Assembly: GCA_964542455.1 (NCBI GenBank)
Contig: CAZIUC010000013.1
Coordinates: 1 to 64,000, forward strand
From: PFJX01 sp964542455
Lineage (GTDB): Bacteria > Pseudomonadota > Gammaproteobacteria > Burkholderiales > Thiobacillaceae
Length of the DNA: 64,000 bases
Direction: 5' to 3'
The notes beneath the pieces were generated by a model. That model was not told the DNA's origin. It saw only the letters and a list, made by a program, of their open reading frames with translations, and did no database searches. Both the position numbers and the translations under genes were made by a program. Of the stretch, positions 33,728-42,211 are shown piece by piece (the first letter of the stretch is position 1; each line of letters begins with the position of its first letter).

Positions 33728-35069
33728 GGTCGTTCTCCTTGCTCATTGGTGTGATGGGTTCCACTTCCAGGGTCAGGCCATGCCGCGCCGCGACCCGCAT
33801 TCGGGCGCCGCGCGCCATAGGTCGAGGGCTGCGCACCCGCCACAGTTCCCCGTGCACGCGCGCCCAGCCTTCGCTTGCGATGTCTTCCTCGGCCACCCCT
33901 TCCATCCCCGGCAATTCCTCGCCGCCGGTGAGTACCGGGCGTTGCCGGGCGCGTAGCGCCATGCCGGCGACGGCAAAACTGAACAGGGCGGAGGTGGCCG
34001 CCAGCGGCACGATCAGCGCCCAGGAAACGCCGTAGCCGGGCAGGTCGGTGTCGATCAGCATCACCGAACCGAGAACGAAGGCGATGATGCCGCCCAGCCC
34101 CAGGGCGCCGAAGCTGGGCAGGAAAGCTTCCGCCAGCATGAAGCCGATGCCGAGGACGATGAGCGCCAGCCCGACATAGTTGACCGGCATCAGTTGCAAC
34201 GCGAACAGGGCGAGCAGCAAACAGATACCGCCGACCACGCCGGGCAGCGCCATGCCGGGGTTGAGAAATTCATAGAGCAGCCCGTAGATGCCCAGGAGCA
34301 TCAGGATGTAGGCGATGCTCGGGTCGCCGATGACCGACAGGAGGCGGCCGCGCCAGTCCGGTTCGGCGCGGGTGAGGGTCAGGCCGGCGGTGTCCAGGAT
34401 GATTTCGCCCGTGACCAGTTTCACCTTGCGGCCATGAATCTGCTTCAGCAGATCCGTCAGATCGGTCGCCACCACATCGACCACTTTCGCTTTCAGCGCC
34501 GCCGTCGCGGACAGGCTGACCGCCTCGCGCACCGCTCGCTCCGCCCAGTCGGCGTTGCGCCCGCGCAGTTCGGCCAGGCCACGGATGTAGGCGGCGGCAT
34601 CGTTGACCGCCTTCCTCGCTTTCGCATCCTGGGGCGGCGCGCCTTTCTCCCCCTTCTTCTCCGGCGCGGCCGGCTTGTCCGGGGTCGCGCCGGGAGCCAA
34701 CTCCACCGGGGTCGCCGCGCCCAGATTGGTGGCAGGGGCCATGGCGGCGATGTGGCTGGCGTAGAGAATGTAGGTGCCGGCGCTGGCGGCGCGCGCGCCC
34801 TGGGGCGAGACGTAGGTGGCCACCGGCACCGGGGAAGCGAGGATGGCCTTGATGATGTCGCGCATCGAGCTATCCAGGCCGCCCGGCGTGTCCATTTCGA
34901 TCACCACCAGGTGGGCGCGCGCTTCGGCGGCCTTGTCGATGCCGCGTACCAGATAGTCGGCGCTGGCCGGCGCGATGGCGCCTTTCACGGTGAGCACATG
35001 CACGCCCTCCGCCCCCGCCGGCGGGATGTGGAACAGCGCTAGAAGCAGCAACAAGGCCAAGCGCAACAT
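33720..35069 (-). CDS. nfeD: NfeD membrane-bound serine protease
   Basis: 449 residues from the ATG at 35069; a GTG at 35078 is possible but too close to the AAGGA. Signal peptide, then a ClpP-like protease domain with IEMDTPGGLDSSMRDI and the catalytic Ser in RAASAGTYIL; the Lys is probably in ALKAKVVDVV. About five membrane segments follow (about 235-375), then a C-terminal OB-fold NfeD domain ending ARHGLTLEVEPI. This long form cleaves the C-terminus of its partner stomatin in archaea. It acts at the inner membrane. Confidence 0.93.
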   Translation of the reverse strand: MLRLALLLLLALFHIPPAGAEGVHVLTVKGAIAPASADYLVRGIDKAAEARAHLVVIEMDTPGGLDSSMRDIIKAILASPVPVATYVSPQGARAASAGTYILYASHIAAMAPATNLGAATPVELAPGATPDKPAAPEKKGEKGAPPQDAKARKAVNDAAAYIRGLAELRGRNADWAERAVREAVSLSATAALKAKVVDVVATDLTDLLKQIHGRKVKLVTGEIILDTAGLTLTRAEPDWRGRLLSVIGDPSIAYILMLLGIYGLLYEFLNPGMALPGVVGGICLLLALFALQLMPVNYVGLALIVLGIGFMLAEAFLPSFGALGLGGIIAFVLGSVMLIDTDLPGYGVSWALIVPLAATSALFSFAVAGMALRARQRPVLTGGEELPGMEGVAEEDIASEGWARVHGELWRVRSPRPMARGARMRVAARHGLTLEVEPITPMSKENDHV

Positions 35070-35170
35070 GGCGGTCACGTCCTTGCGATCATTGACGCCG
35101 AAACGGTCGGCGCGCCGGGACGAAGTAGTGCTCTCTATATAGCCTGTGACGTGGCGGCGACGCCGACCGG

Positions 35171-35497
35171 TCAGGAATCGGCCGTATCGTCATCCGGCGG
35201 CGGCGCCAGGGATTCGAGCCTCAGGTGCAGCGCCGCCTTGGCCAGGAGGTGCGCGGAAATCGGCGCGGTAATGAACAGAAACAGGGTCACCAGCACCTCA
35301 TGCAGGCTCAGCCCCTCGCCCCGGTTGCTGAAAAACACCGACGAGGCGATCAGCATGCAGCCCACCCCCAGGGTGGTGGCCTTGGTGGGGCCGTGCAGGC
35401 GGGTGTAGAAGTCGCGCAACCGGGCCAGGCCGAGGGAGCCGATGAAGGTGAACAGCGCCCCGGCCAGGATGAGAAAAGACAACAGATAGTCCAGCAT
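35171..35497 (-). CDS. mnhG: Mrp/Mnh antiporter subunit G
   Basis: 108 residues with three membrane segments. The signature GSLGLARLRDFYTRLHGPTKATTLGV is present from about residue 20. It is the last gene of the operon, 9 bp after mnhF. It is part of the multi-subunit Na+/H+ antiporter complex in the inner membrane. The C-terminal APPPDDDTADS is acidic and soluble. Confidence 0.94.
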   Translation of the reverse strand: MLDYLLSFLILAGALFTFIGSLGLARLRDFYTRLHGPTKATTLGVGCMLIASSVFFSNRGEGLSLHEVLVTLFLFITAPISAHLLAKAALHLRLESLAPPPDDDTADS

Positions 35498-35506
35498 GGC
35501 TCGCCC

Positions 35507-35776
35507 CTATTCGATGATGTCGCCGCGCAACAGGTACTTGCACAGCGCCACGGTGCCGACGAAACCCATCATGGCGATGAGCAACGCGGCCTCGAAGTAC
35601 AACGCGCTGCCGAGATGGATGCCCAGCAGCACCAGCAGCGCGATGGTGTTCACGTACAGCGTGTCCAGCGCCAGGATGCGATCCGGCGCGCTGGGGCCGC
35701 GCAACAGACGCCACACGCTGAGCGCCACGGCGGCCCCCAGCAGGGCGAAGGCGATGGGAATGACCAGGGTCAGCAT
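35507..35776 (-). CDS. mnhF: Mrp/Mnh antiporter subunit F
   Basis: 89 residues with three membrane segments. The conserved GPSAPDRILALDTLYVNTIA segment lies in the middle, with FVGTVALCKYL at the C-terminal end. It overlaps mnhE by 7 bp, suggesting translational coupling. Confidence 0.94.
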   Translation of the reverse strand: MLTLVIPIAFALLGAAVALSVWRLLRGPSAPDRILALDTLYVNTIALLVLLGIHLGSALYFEAALLIAMMGFVGTVALCKYLLRGDIIE

Positions 35777-36264
35777 GGCTCGAACACCTCTTTCAATGGC
35801 GCTTCGTAACGCTGTTTGATAATGGCGATCACGGCGGCGCCATCGGGCGCGTTCAGCGCATGCACCAGGAGAAAACGCCGGTCCGGGCTCAATCGCGCCG
35901 ACACCGTGCCCGGCGTGAGGCAGATGGTGTTGGCCAGCAGGCCGATGGCCAGATCGCCGCGCAAATCCAACGGCACCTTCAGGAAAGACGGATGCAGGGA
36001 GCGCGGTCGCCCCAGGATCAGCCGCGCGACGGCCAGATTGGCCAGCACGATGTCCAGCAGCACCAACACCATGAAGCGCAACAGGGTCAGCGGTTTGTGG
36101 ATGCGTACCGCCTCCGGCCAGTAGCGCAGGGTGAACAGGGGAATGGCCCAGCCCAGAAGCAGGCCGAGCACGATATGGCCGGGCGCCAGGCTGTTGTTGA
36201 GCAACAGCCAGATCGCGGCCAGGATCGGCGTCAGGAGGGGGTGGGGTAAAAGACGCTTACTCAT
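35770..36264 (-). CDS. mnhE: Mrp/Mnh antiporter subunit E
   Basis: 164 residues from the ATG at 36264. An N-terminal hydrophobic pair is followed by the conserved NTICLTPGTVSARLSPDRR segment. The frame is open upstream to 36507 inside mnhD, but the ATG overlapping the mnhD stop (TAATG) is the family start. It is needed for assembly of the complex in other species. Confidence 0.93.
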   Translation of the reverse strand: MSKRLLPHPLLTPILAAIWLLLNNSLAPGHIVLGLLLGWAIPLFTLRYWPEAVRIHKPLTLLRFMVLVLLDIVLANLAVARLILGRPRSLHPSFLKVPLDLRGDLAIGLLANTICLTPGTVSARLSPDRRFLLVHALNAPDGAAVIAIIKQRYEAPLKEVFEPC

Positions 36265-37871
36265 TAGCGCCCTCCCAGCACGGCATGAACATAAAGATAA
36301 GGCCGCGACAACTGTTCCGCGATGCTCGCCACATGGGCCTGGATCGGCCCGGCAAAAATGGTCATGGCCAGCCCCGCCAACAGCAAGCCGACGACCGGAA
36401 CCAGGGCGGCCGCGCCCGGCAAAACGCTCCCCTCCCCCTTCGGGGTACCGAAGGGTAGGGGCTTCATCAGAGGGGCCGGGGGTGAGGGAGCGGGCGTGGC
36501 GCCGCAACTTTCCGGATTCGTGGCTGGCTCGTCCGCCATGCGCATCGCCGGCAAGGTCCGGAAAAACAGCACGCTGCCGCTCCTCGCCAGCGCGATCATG
36601 CCGAGCAGGCCGCCCAGCAGCACCGCCGCCATGATCCAGGCCGCGGCCGGGTGCGCCAGGGCCGCGCGCAGAAGCAGGAACTTGCCGAGGAAGCCGGACA
36701 GCGGCGGCAGCCCGATCATCTGCATGGCGGTGACGAAGAACAGCCCACCCAGCAACGAGGCCTGGGCGATGGCCGGGGCCGACTCCAGATGGTCGCCAGT
36801 CGCGCCACGGCGGTTGGCGATGACATCGGCGAGCAGGAACAGGGCCGCCGCCGCGAAAACGGAATGCGGCAGGTAATACAGGCCGGCGGCGATACCGGCG
36901 ACACTGTCGAGCGCGAAGGCGGTCAACAGCGACCCCACCGAAGCGAGCACCAGATAGGCCACCTGCCGCCGCAAAGCGGTCGCCGCCAACACCCCCAGCA
37001 TGCCCACCAGCAAGGTGGCCAACGCCATCGGCAACAGCCAGGGTTCGATCAGATGCGCCAGCGGCCCCGCACCGGCGCCGAATATCAGGCTGTAGACCCG
37101 GACGATGGCGTACACCCCCACCTTGGTCATGATCGCGAACAGGGCCGCCACCGGCGCGCTGGTGTGGGCGTAGGCGGCGGGCAGCCAGAGATAGAGCGGC
37201 AACAGCGCCGCCTTGAGCGCGAACACCGCGAACAGCAACAGCCCCGCCGCCCTGACCAGGCCCAGTTCCTGTGCCGGCGTGGCCGCCACCTTGCGCGCCA
37301 GATCGGCCATGTTGAGCGTGCCGAACACGCCGAAGAGCGTGCCCACCGCGATCAGGAACAGGGCGGAACCGGCCAGATTGAGCACCACGTAATGCAAGCC
37401 CGCGCGCACCCGCGCGCGGCCGCCGCCATGCAGGATCAACCCGTAGGAAGCCAGCAACAGCACCTCAAAAAACACGAAAAGGTTGAACAGATCGCCGGTA
37501 AGAAACGCGCCATTGAGGCCGAACAACTGCAACTGGAACAGGACGTGGAAATGCCTACCCCGCGCATCGCCGCCCTGGCAGGCATAAAGCAGCGCGAACA
37601 ACGCCAGCAGCGCGGTGGCCAGCAGCATCCAGGCGGCCAGCGCATCCGCGACCAGAACGATGCCGAACGGCGCCGGCCAGTTGCCCAGGTTGTAGACCAG
37701 GATGTCGCCGCCGCTCAGCGCGCCATTGAGGAGCAACGCCAGGCCGATCTGGCCGAGCACGGCGGCCACGCTCAACACCCGGCGTAGGCGGATACCCCTG
37801 TGCCGGATCAGCAACAGCAGGATGCCGGCCAGCAGGGGCAGTAACAGGGGCGCGATGGCGAGGTGGTTCAC
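36264..37871 (-). CDS. mnhD: Mrp/Mnh antiporter subunit D (proton-translocating)
   Basis: 535 residues with about 14 membrane segments. It is homologous to NuoL/M/N, with the membrane Glu and Lys sites in FVFFEVLLLASYGL and FALKAALLPLYLWLP; SAPVAALFAIMTKVGVYA is the signature. Near residues 465-490 the chain carries a hydrophilic Pro/Gly-rich stretch (APLMKPLPFGTPKGEG) encoded by a fragment of the dispersed repeat (36444-36470). It sits in the loop before the last membrane helix and keeps the frame. It overlaps mnhC by 4 bp. Confidence 0.94.
   Translation of the reverse strand: MNHLAIAPLLLPLLAGILLLLIRHRGIRLRRVLSVAAVLGQIGLALLLNGALSGGDILVYNLGNWPAPFGIVLVADALAAWMLLATALLALFALLYACQGGDARGRHFHVLFQLQLFGLNGAFLTGDLFNLFVFFEVLLLASYGLILHGGGRARVRAGLHYVVLNLAGSALFLIAVGTLFGVFGTLNMADLARKVAATPAQELGLVRAAGLLLFAVFALKAALLPLYLWLPAAYAHTSAPVAALFAIMTKVGVYAIVRVYSLIFGAGAGPLAHLIEPWLLPMALATLLVGMLGVLAATALRRQVAYLVLASVGSLLTAFALDSVAGIAAGLYYLPHSVFAAAALFLLADVIANRRGATGDHLESAPAIAQASLLGGLFFVTAMQMIGLPPLSGFLGKFLLLRAALAHPAAAWIMAAVLLGGLLGMIALARSGSVLFFRTLPAMRMADEPATNPESCGATPAPSPPAPLMKPLPFGTPKGEGSVLPGAAALVPVVGLLLAGLAMTIFAGPIQAHVASIAEQLSRPYLYVHAVLGGR
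36444..36470. repeat. Dispersed repeat fragment in frame inside mnhD
   Basis: 27 bases beginning GGTACCGAAGGGTAGGGGCT are identical to 1872-1898 of copy A. They are read through in mnhD without disrupting the frame. Confidence 0.9.
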
Positions 37872-38197
37872 GGCTCGTCCAGCCCATCGACATGATCGTT
37901 ACCGAGTTCAGCGCGCGCTTTCAAGGCCAGCACGATGACGAAAGCGGTCATGGCGAAGCCGATGACGATGGCGGTGAGTACCAGCGCCTGCGGCACCGGG
38001 TCGGCATAAGCGGTCGCGGAGGCGCGGATCACCGGCGGCTGGCCGATGCTGAGGCGGCCCATGCTGAACAGGAACAGATTGACCGCGTAGGACAGAAAGG
38101 TCAGCCCCAACACCACCGGGAACGTGCGGCCGCGCAAGGCGAGATAGACACCGCAGGCGGTGAGCACGCCGATCGAAATGGCGATCAGGGCTTCCAT
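37868..38197 (-). CDS. mnhC: Mrp/Mnh antiporter subunit C
   Basis: 109 residues, NuoK-like, with three membrane segments. GVYLALRGRTFPVVLGLTFLSYAVNL is the first half and DPVPQALVLTAIVIGFAMTAF carries the conserved C-terminal motif. A strong GGGAGG lies 7 nt before the ATG at 38197, so it can start translation independently of mnhA, from which it is separated by a 331-bp repeat. Confidence 0.95.
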   Translation of the reverse strand: MEALIAISIGVLTACGVYLALRGRTFPVVLGLTFLSYAVNLFLFSMGRLSIGQPPVIRASATAYADPVPQALVLTAIVIGFAMTAFVIVLALKARAELGNDHVDGLDEP

Positions 38198-38258
38198 CAG
38201 CGTGCCTCCCTGCCCGGAAGGGTGGGATTGCAGAAAACGCTTGCCGCGGCCAGAAGCC

Positions 38259-38505
38259 GAATCCCCCTTTTTTTCAAGGCTCTTTTCGCGTTAGCTCGTG
38301 ACGCGTACTGGCGAGGTTCCCCCCTTTTAAAAAGGGGGGCTAGGGGGGATTTTCGGACGCCCGCACACGCGCAACCCGTGGAGAAATCCCCCTCAATCCC
38401 CCTTTGATAAAGGGGGAAGCCACTCTCACGAGCTCCTTCACTCATATCACCAGCTAACGCGAAAAGAGCCTTTTTCAAAGGGGGGTTAGGGGGGATTTCC
38501 ACGGC
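38259..38505. repeat. Dispersed C/G-run repeat, copy C, inside the mnh operon
   Basis: The interval 38198-38528 holds no gene. It contains three CCCCCTTT/AAAGGGGG palindromes and a perfect 21-bp inverted pair: AAGGCTCTTTTCGCGTTAGC(T) at 38276-38296 and its complement at 38452-38472. It separates mnhA from mnhC. Confidence 0.88.
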
Positions 38506-38528
38506 TGATAGCCATGCACGCGCCTGTT

Positions 38529-41366
38529 TCACGGCAGCCCCCCTTTCCCAAGAGTGAGCACAGCGCCCGCCTTGCTGTGCAGCAAGCCCAGGTGAATCAG
38601 TATCTGCAAGGTCGCGCCCACCACCACCAGGTAGACGCCCAGGTCGAAGGCCATCGCCGAAGCCAGTTCGAAATCGCCGACCAGCGGCCAGTCCAGGTGG
38701 CCGAAAGTGGAGGTGAGGAAGGGGTAGCCGAGAAGCAGGCTGCCCAGGCCGGTGAGAGTGGCGATGGCCAGTCCCGCGCCGATGATCGGGTGCATGTTCC
38801 CCGGCAGGCGGGAATGGGTCCATTCCACGCCGTTGGCCAGGTACTGCATGATCAGCGCCACCGCCGTGACCAGCCCGGCGATGAAACCGCCGCCGGGTTG
38901 ATTGTGGCCGCGCAGCAGGATGAACAGCGAGACCAGCAGCGCCAGCGGCAGCAGCAGGCGGGTGAAGGAGGCCATGATGACCGGGTGCATATCCCGGTTC
39001 CAGGCGCGCCCGTCGGCATCGTTGAGCGGCCCGTCGAGACACAGTTTTTCCAGCATGGCGTAGATGGCCAGGCCGGCCAGGGCCAGCACGGTGATCTCGC
39101 CGAGGGTATCGAAGCCGCGGAAGTCCACCAGGATCACGTTCACCACGTTGCCGCCACCACCCCCCGAAACGCTGTTGGCGAGGAACCAGTCACCAATGCT
39201 GGTGTAAGGCCGGGTCAGCACCACCCAGGCCAGAGCGCCCACCCCGCCGCCGACCAGCAGGGCGAGGATGGCATCCCGGCCCCGGCGCATGGGATGCGAC
39301 TCGGCGGGCGTGTGCTGGGGCAGGAAATACAGCGCCAGCAACAGCAGCACCACGGTCACCACTTCCACCGACAACTGGGTCAGGGCGAGATCCGGCGCGG
39401 AAAACTTCACGAAAATCAGCGACACCACCAGCCCCACCACGCCGATCAGCACCAGGGCGGTGAAACGCCGCCGGTGCAAGGCCACGACGGCAATGGACGC
39501 CGCGATCAGAGCGCAGGCGGCCAACAGGCTGACGCCATCCACCGGCAGCGGGGCGCGCGGGCCGGTCAGCGCCGCCGCGCCGCCATGCCAACCGACCCAG
39601 CCGAGGAGCAAGGCGAAGGACAGGAACAGGAACAGCATGCGTTGCAGGGAGCCGGCATCGAACAAGCGGGTCACCCCCCGAGCGAAGGCGAGCAACGCCC
39701 GCAGCAGCGCGTCGTAAACCAGACGGGCATCCAGATATTCCTCATAGCGGGCATGCCAGGCATACAACGGCCGCCGCGCGCCATAGAGCAGCACGCCGCC
39801 GACCAGGGCGATCACGCTCATCCACAAGGCCGGCGAGAAGCCATGCCAGATCGCCAGATCATGCCTGGGCAACGGCCCTTGCAACACGCTGGCCGCCGCT
39901 ACCGCCAGGATGGGCTCGACGGTTTGCGCCGGAAAAATCCCAACCAGCAGACACAGCAGCACCAGCACTTCCACCGGGACTTTCATCCAGCGCGGTGGTT
40001 CGTGCGGCGTCCTGGGCAGGTCGATGGGCTGGCCGTTGAAAAACACGTCATGCACGAAGCGCAGGGAATAGGCCACGGCGAAGATGCCGGCCACGGTCAC
40101 CGCCACCGGCAGCAGCCAGCCGAAGTGCATCCATGTCGCCAGATGGTTGGCCATGTGGTTGGCCATCTCCACCGCCTCGGCGAAGAACATCTCCTTGGAC
40201 AGGAAGCCGTTGACCAGCGGCACACCCGCCATCGCCGCCGCCGCCACCATCGCCAGGGTGGCGGTGTAGGGCATGAACCGCCAAAGGCCGTTGATGCGGC
40301 GCATGTCGCGGGTGCCGGTCTCGTGGTCGATGATGCCGGCGGCCATGAACAGCGACGCCTTGAAAATGGCGTGATTGATGATGTGGAACACCCCCGCCAC
40401 CGCCGCCAGCGGCGTGCCGATGCCGAACAGCAGGGTGATCAGCCCCAGGTGGCTGATGGTGGAATAGGCCAGCAGCCCCTTCAGGTCGTGTTTGAACAAG
40501 GCGGTGAAAGCGCCGATCAACAAGGTCAGCAAGCCGACACCGCCCACCAGCCATGACCATTCCGGCGTGCCGGACAGCGCTGGAAACAGGCGCGCCAGCA
40601 GAAACACCCCGGCCTTCACCATGGTCGCCGAATGCAGGTAGGCCGATACCGGGGTCGGCGCCGCCATCGCGTGCGGCAGCCAGAAATGGAAGGGAAACTG
40701 GGCCGACTTGGTGAACGCCCCCAGCAGCACCAGGATCAGGGTCGGCAAGTAGAGCGGATGCGCGCGGATGACATCGCCCGAGGCCAGAACCACGGACAAC
40801 TCATAACTGCCGGTGATTTCGCCCAGCAACAGAATGCCACCGAGCAGGGCCAGCCCCCCGGCGCCGGTCACCGCCAAAGCCATGCGCGCGCCCTGGCGCG
40901 CCTGTTCGCGCTCGCGCCAGTAACCGATCAGCAGGAACGAGGAGAGGCTGGTCAGCTCCCAGAACATCAGCAACTGGATCAGATTCTCGGACAGCACCAC
41001 TCCCAGCATGGCGCCCATGAACAGCAACAGATAGGCATACAGACGGCCCAGGCTGTCGCGTTCGGACAGATAGTAACGGGCGTAAAGAATCACCAGCAGG
41101 CCGATACCCAGAATCAACCCGGCGAACAGCAAGCCCAGCCCATCGAGTCGGAACGCCAGATCGAGCCCCACCGCCGGCATCCAGGCAATGCGCTGTATCA
41201 GAGTGACGCCGGCAAACGGCGCGGACAGCAGCGGCGACAGCCAGGCCAGCGCCGCCAAAGCCACGCCACCCGCCGCCCAGGCGGCATGAGAGCGCCCGAA
41301 GCGGGATACCCAGGCCACCAGAATGGCGCCCAGGAAGGGAGTGAGGACGGCGAGGAGCAGGTTCAT
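38529..41366 (-). CDS. mnhA: Mrp/Mnh antiporter fused subunit A/B
   Basis: 945 residues. The N-terminal 650 residues are NuoL-like MnhA, with FWELTSLSSFLLIGYW, STMVKAGVFLLARL and the membrane acidic and basic sites. MnhA's C-terminal extension has APDLALTQLSVEVVTVVLLLLAL, and the fused MnhB domain (about 800-940) has LLRGHNQPGGGFIAGLV. The last residues (LGKGGLP) come from the flanking C/G-run repeat, so the MnhB end is replaced by a few foreign residues. The ATG at 41366 abuts an inverted-repeat element, which supplies the sequence in which the ribosome-binding site must lie (TAGGTTTA). Order A/B-C-D-E-F-G is complete. It exports Na+ in exchange for protons. Confidence 0.95.
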   Translation of the reverse strand: MNLLLAVLTPFLGAILVAWVSRFGRSHAAWAAGGVALAALAWLSPLLSAPFAGVTLIQRIAWMPAVGLDLAFRLDGLGLLFAGLILGIGLLVILYARYYLSERDSLGRLYAYLLLFMGAMLGVVLSENLIQLLMFWELTSLSSFLLIGYWREREQARQGARMALAVTGAGGLALLGGILLLGEITGSYELSVVLASGDVIRAHPLYLPTLILVLLGAFTKSAQFPFHFWLPHAMAAPTPVSAYLHSATMVKAGVFLLARLFPALSGTPEWSWLVGGVGLLTLLIGAFTALFKHDLKGLLAYSTISHLGLITLLFGIGTPLAAVAGVFHIINHAIFKASLFMAAGIIDHETGTRDMRRINGLWRFMPYTATLAMVAAAAMAGVPLVNGFLSKEMFFAEAVEMANHMANHLATWMHFGWLLPVAVTVAGIFAVAYSLRFVHDVFFNGQPIDLPRTPHEPPRWMKVPVEVLVLLCLLVGIFPAQTVEPILAVAAASVLQGPLPRHDLAIWHGFSPALWMSVIALVGGVLLYGARRPLYAWHARYEEYLDARLVYDALLRALLAFARGVTRLFDAGSLQRMLFLFLSFALLLGWVGWHGGAAALTGPRAPLPVDGVSLLAACALIAASIAVVALHRRRFTALVLIGVVGLVVSLIFVKFSAPDLALTQLSVEVVTVVLLLLALYFLPQHTPAESHPMRRGRDAILALLVGGGVGALAWVVLTRPYTSIGDWFLANSVSGGGGGNVVNVILVDFRGFDTLGEITVLALAGLAIYAMLEKLCLDGPLNDADGRAWNRDMHPVIMASFTRLLLPLALLVSLFILLRGHNQPGGGFIAGLVTAVALIMQYLANGVEWTHSRLPGNMHPIIGAGLAIATLTGLGSLLLGYPFLTSTFGHLDWPLVGDFELASAMAFDLGVYLVVVGATLQILIHLGLLHSKAGAVLTLGKGGLP

Positions 41367-41370
41367 TAAA

Positions 41371-41604
41371 CCTAGAAACGGCAGTTGAACGCGCCCGATG
41401 GCGTGTCCGGACGGGTGTCTGGCGTGAAGCGACGACGCAGCGGGCCGGGGCCCGCAAGGAGGAGCGACAAAGGCAGGCGCCCGCCCGGACGTGCCAGCGG
41501 GTGCGTAGCGGACTCACCGAAAAAGTGAGGGTAATCGAAGGCACGAGGGGCTCTATTCATCAGGGGTTCCAATGGCAAACGAGCGGTCAACTGCCGTTTC
41601 TAGG
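41371..41604. repeat. MITE-like inverted-repeat element before mnhA, 234 bp
   Basis: 18-bp identical terminal inverted repeats, CCTAGAAACGGCAGTTGA, with partial similarity beyond. It is flanked on both sides by TTAAA (41366-41370 and 41605-41609), a probable target-site duplication. No transposase gene is inside. It lies directly at the mnhA start codon. Confidence 0.85.
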
Positions 41605-41683
41605 TTAAAGGCTGACTTTACCGGACGTGTGGCGTGTGGGCGTTGCCAGGTTGAATGACGTGAAAGCGCGTGTTGGCGTGGCT

Positions 41684-41785
41684 TCCCCCTTTTTCAAAGG
41701 GGGAGTGAGGGGGATTTCTCCAAGGGTTGTACATGTGCGAGCGTCCGAAAATCCCCCCTGGCCCCCCTTTGAAAAGGGGGGAACC
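41684..41785. repeat. Dispersed C/G-run repeat, copy D
   Basis: Two palindromes, CCCCCTTTTTCAAAGGGGG and CCCCCCTTTGAAAAGGGGGG, are separated by about 60 bp including GTGCGAGCGTCCGAAAATCC, which also occurs in copy C in related form. It lies between the mnhA element and the rhodanese gene; with that element it fills 41367-41803, where there is no gene. Confidence 0.8.
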
Positions 41786-41803
41786 CAGCCAACCGCGCGC
41801 CGC

Positions 41804-42211
41804 TCAGTTCCTGACCACCGGATTGCCTTCGCCGATCCAGCGGGTGATGCCGTTGCGCACGTTGTAGACCTTCGTGTAGCCCATCTTTTCCATCAACTCG
41901 CGCGCCAGCGTATCGCTGCGGTTGCCGGTGCGGCAGATGATGATGACCGGCTGCTCGCGCGGCACTTCCCGCGTGAAGGTGGGAATGAAATCCGGGTGCA
42001 AACGGCCGCCGCCGTCGACGAAGGTCAGCTTGCGGCTGCCCGCCACCACGCCGGTCTGACGCCATTCATCCGGGCGGCGCACGTCGTAGATCGGCACCCC
42101 CCGCTCCAGCAGCGCCTTCAACTGGGTGTTATCGACGTTGCTGTAAGGCGGCTCGCCACAGCCGGCGAGCGCGAACAGGGAAAGCGCGATGGCGAACAGG
42201 CGTGACAACAT
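41804..42211 (-). CDS. Rhodanese-domain lipoprotein
   Basis: 135 residues. A lipoprotein signal with lipobox LAGC (Cys at about 18) is followed by a single rhodanese domain. The active-site loop is IICRTGNRSD with the catalytic Cys, and VPIYDVRRPDEW is the usual second motif. It probably handles sulfane sulfur or cyanide/thiosulfate in the periplasm. The start ATG overlaps the terC stop (TGATG). It is the last gene of htpX-terC-rhodanese. Confidence 0.9.
   Translation of the reverse strand: MLSRLFAIALSLFALAGCGEPPYSNVDNTQLKALLERGVPIYDVRRPDEWRQTGVVAGSRKLTFVDGGGRLHPDFIPTFTREVPREQPVIIICRTGNRSDTLARELMEKMGYTKVYNVRNGITRWIGEGNPVVRN

Noticed and set aside
36265..36507. Longer mnhE start inside mnhD
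   Set aside because: The added residues read through mnhD in another frame and lack membrane character. The TAATG overlap marks the true start.
38514..40556. 680-residue plus-strand frame opposite mnhA
   Set aside because: Same type of antisense shadow. The minus frame has all MnhA/B motifs and operon overlaps.
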